Source of the DNA: Corallochytrium limacisporum
Taxonomy: Eukaryota > Opisthokonta
Direction: 5' to 3'
Assembly: GCA_002811645.1 (NCBI GenBank)
Contig: PDIP01000039.1
Span: 47,061-84,233, forward strand
DNA length: 37,173 nt
How positions within the stretch are numbered: the stretch's first letter is position 1; each line of letters begins with the position of its first letter. Positions 36,839 through 37,173 of the stretch are shown here, in pieces. Under the pieces are notes generated by a model, which did no database searches, was not told the origin of the DNA, and saw only the letters and a list, made by a program, of their open reading frames with translations. The position numbers and the translations under genes are program-made.

Positions 36839-36846
36839 TTTGGCGC
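36839..36846 (+). promoter_or_regulatory. E2F-like site TTTGGCGC
   Basis: This is a perfect match to TTTSSCGC about 330 bp from the window end, with no gene assigned downstream. Confidence 0.2.
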
Positions 36847-37173
36847 AAGTGTGGCGCGCAGCTCGCCGACAACTTTTCCGGCATCGTCGCTACCTTCCTG
36901 CTCTCTGCAGTACATAAAGACAGAGAAGAACAAGGGGCCGAACAGTGATGAGGTCACGCACTGCCAGAAACAGAAAGCCGACCATTTTTGGAGTTGGGTT
37001 CCACACACCCCCACACGCACACGAGAGCACACCATATACGCCCACCGCCCTACCGGAATAACACGAAGCCGAAGAGTATTTTTTTCCGACCGTACGTTTC
37101 AGTACACAGAGACCACGGTGATCCGCCGACACCAGACGGCAACAACAGAGGTTCAGTAAGAGGAAGGGGGGGG

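Larger units (their letters stand above)
34387..37173. other. 2.8-kb right flank, no recognisable gene
   Basis: Upstream of the RhoGAP gene and running to the window end, this region has T-runs (35061-35089), a TATA box (35666-35674), a 17-bp direct repeat (35485 and 36062), hairpins (35880-35903, 36120-36147), a 10-G run (36095-36104) and an E2F-like TTTGGCGC (36839-36846). Short frames such as 36167-36454, 36651-36836 and 36851-37159 match no family. A promoter for a gene beyond 37173 is likely. Confidence 0.45.

Noticed and set aside
1-37173. Transposons, retroelements, CRISPR arrays or rRNA
   Set aside because: No transposase, reverse-transcriptase or integrase frame, no terminal inverted repeat pair, no spaced repeat array and no rRNA-like sequence were seen by reading. 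A repeat-finder run could still find diverged copies.

Overview
This is nuclear DNA from a eukaryote with a compact, intron-poor genome. Fifteen protein-coding genes can be recognised, and every one reads through as a single open frame. One gene (FUN14) may carry a short 58-nt intron at its 5' end. The gene set is typically eukaryotic: a spliceosomal RING protein, the mitotic E2 UBE2C, the SM protein SLY1, SFT2, prefoldin 5, a FUN14 protein, a two-pore K+ channel, a CRT-like transporter, FIGL1, an exopolyphosphatase, a NUDT12-type peroxisomal Nudix enzyme, an RNF25-like E3, a desaturase, a SAM methyltransferase, a RAD5/RAD16-like SNF2-RING ATPase and a RhoGAP. The combination fits a free-living unicellular alga or protist. 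A mesophilic unicellular red alga is one possibility, but nothing here fixes the lineage.

Layout: 512-6751 holds CWC24/RNF113, UBE2C, SLY1, SFT2 and PFDN5. 7999-10451 holds FUN14 and a C2/two-pore K+ channel. 10452-13146 is a 2.7-kb gene-free stretch of pyrimidine tracts and microsatellites. 13147-17930 holds the CRT-like transporter and FIGL1. 18006-21267 holds the exopolyphosphatase and NUDT12. 21867-24626 holds the RWD-RING protein and a desaturase fused to DUF1365. 24627-27936 is gene-free and contains a 237-base assembly gap (25607-25843). 27937-34386 holds the methyltransferase, the SNF2-RING ATPase and the SH3-PH-RhoGAP protein. 34387-37173 holds no recognisable gene but does hold a TATA box, hairpins and a 17-bp direct repeat.

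Genes mostly sit in alternating convergent and divergent pairs. Stop codons of convergent pairs are 58-270 bp apart, so their 3' UTRs probably overlap. Divergent starts are about 0.6-3.3 kb apart.

The best candidate for an undescribed system is the lipid-related pair around the gap. One gene is a membrane acyl desaturase fused in frame to DUF1365, a domain of unknown function that in bacteria commonly neighbours fatty-acid-modifying SAM methyltransferases. Facing away from it across the intergenic region is a membrane-associated SAM methyltransferase. Other points of interest are a possible spliced N-terminus of FUN14 carrying a FUNDC1-like LIR motif, a C2 domain on a two-pore K+ channel, and E2F-like TTTCGCGC sites upstream of UBE2C, FIGL1 and the SNF2-RING gene. 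All start codons given are the first in-frame ATG. For UBE2C, the CRT-like gene, the desaturase, the methyltransferase and the RhoGAP the open frame extends further upstream without an ATG.
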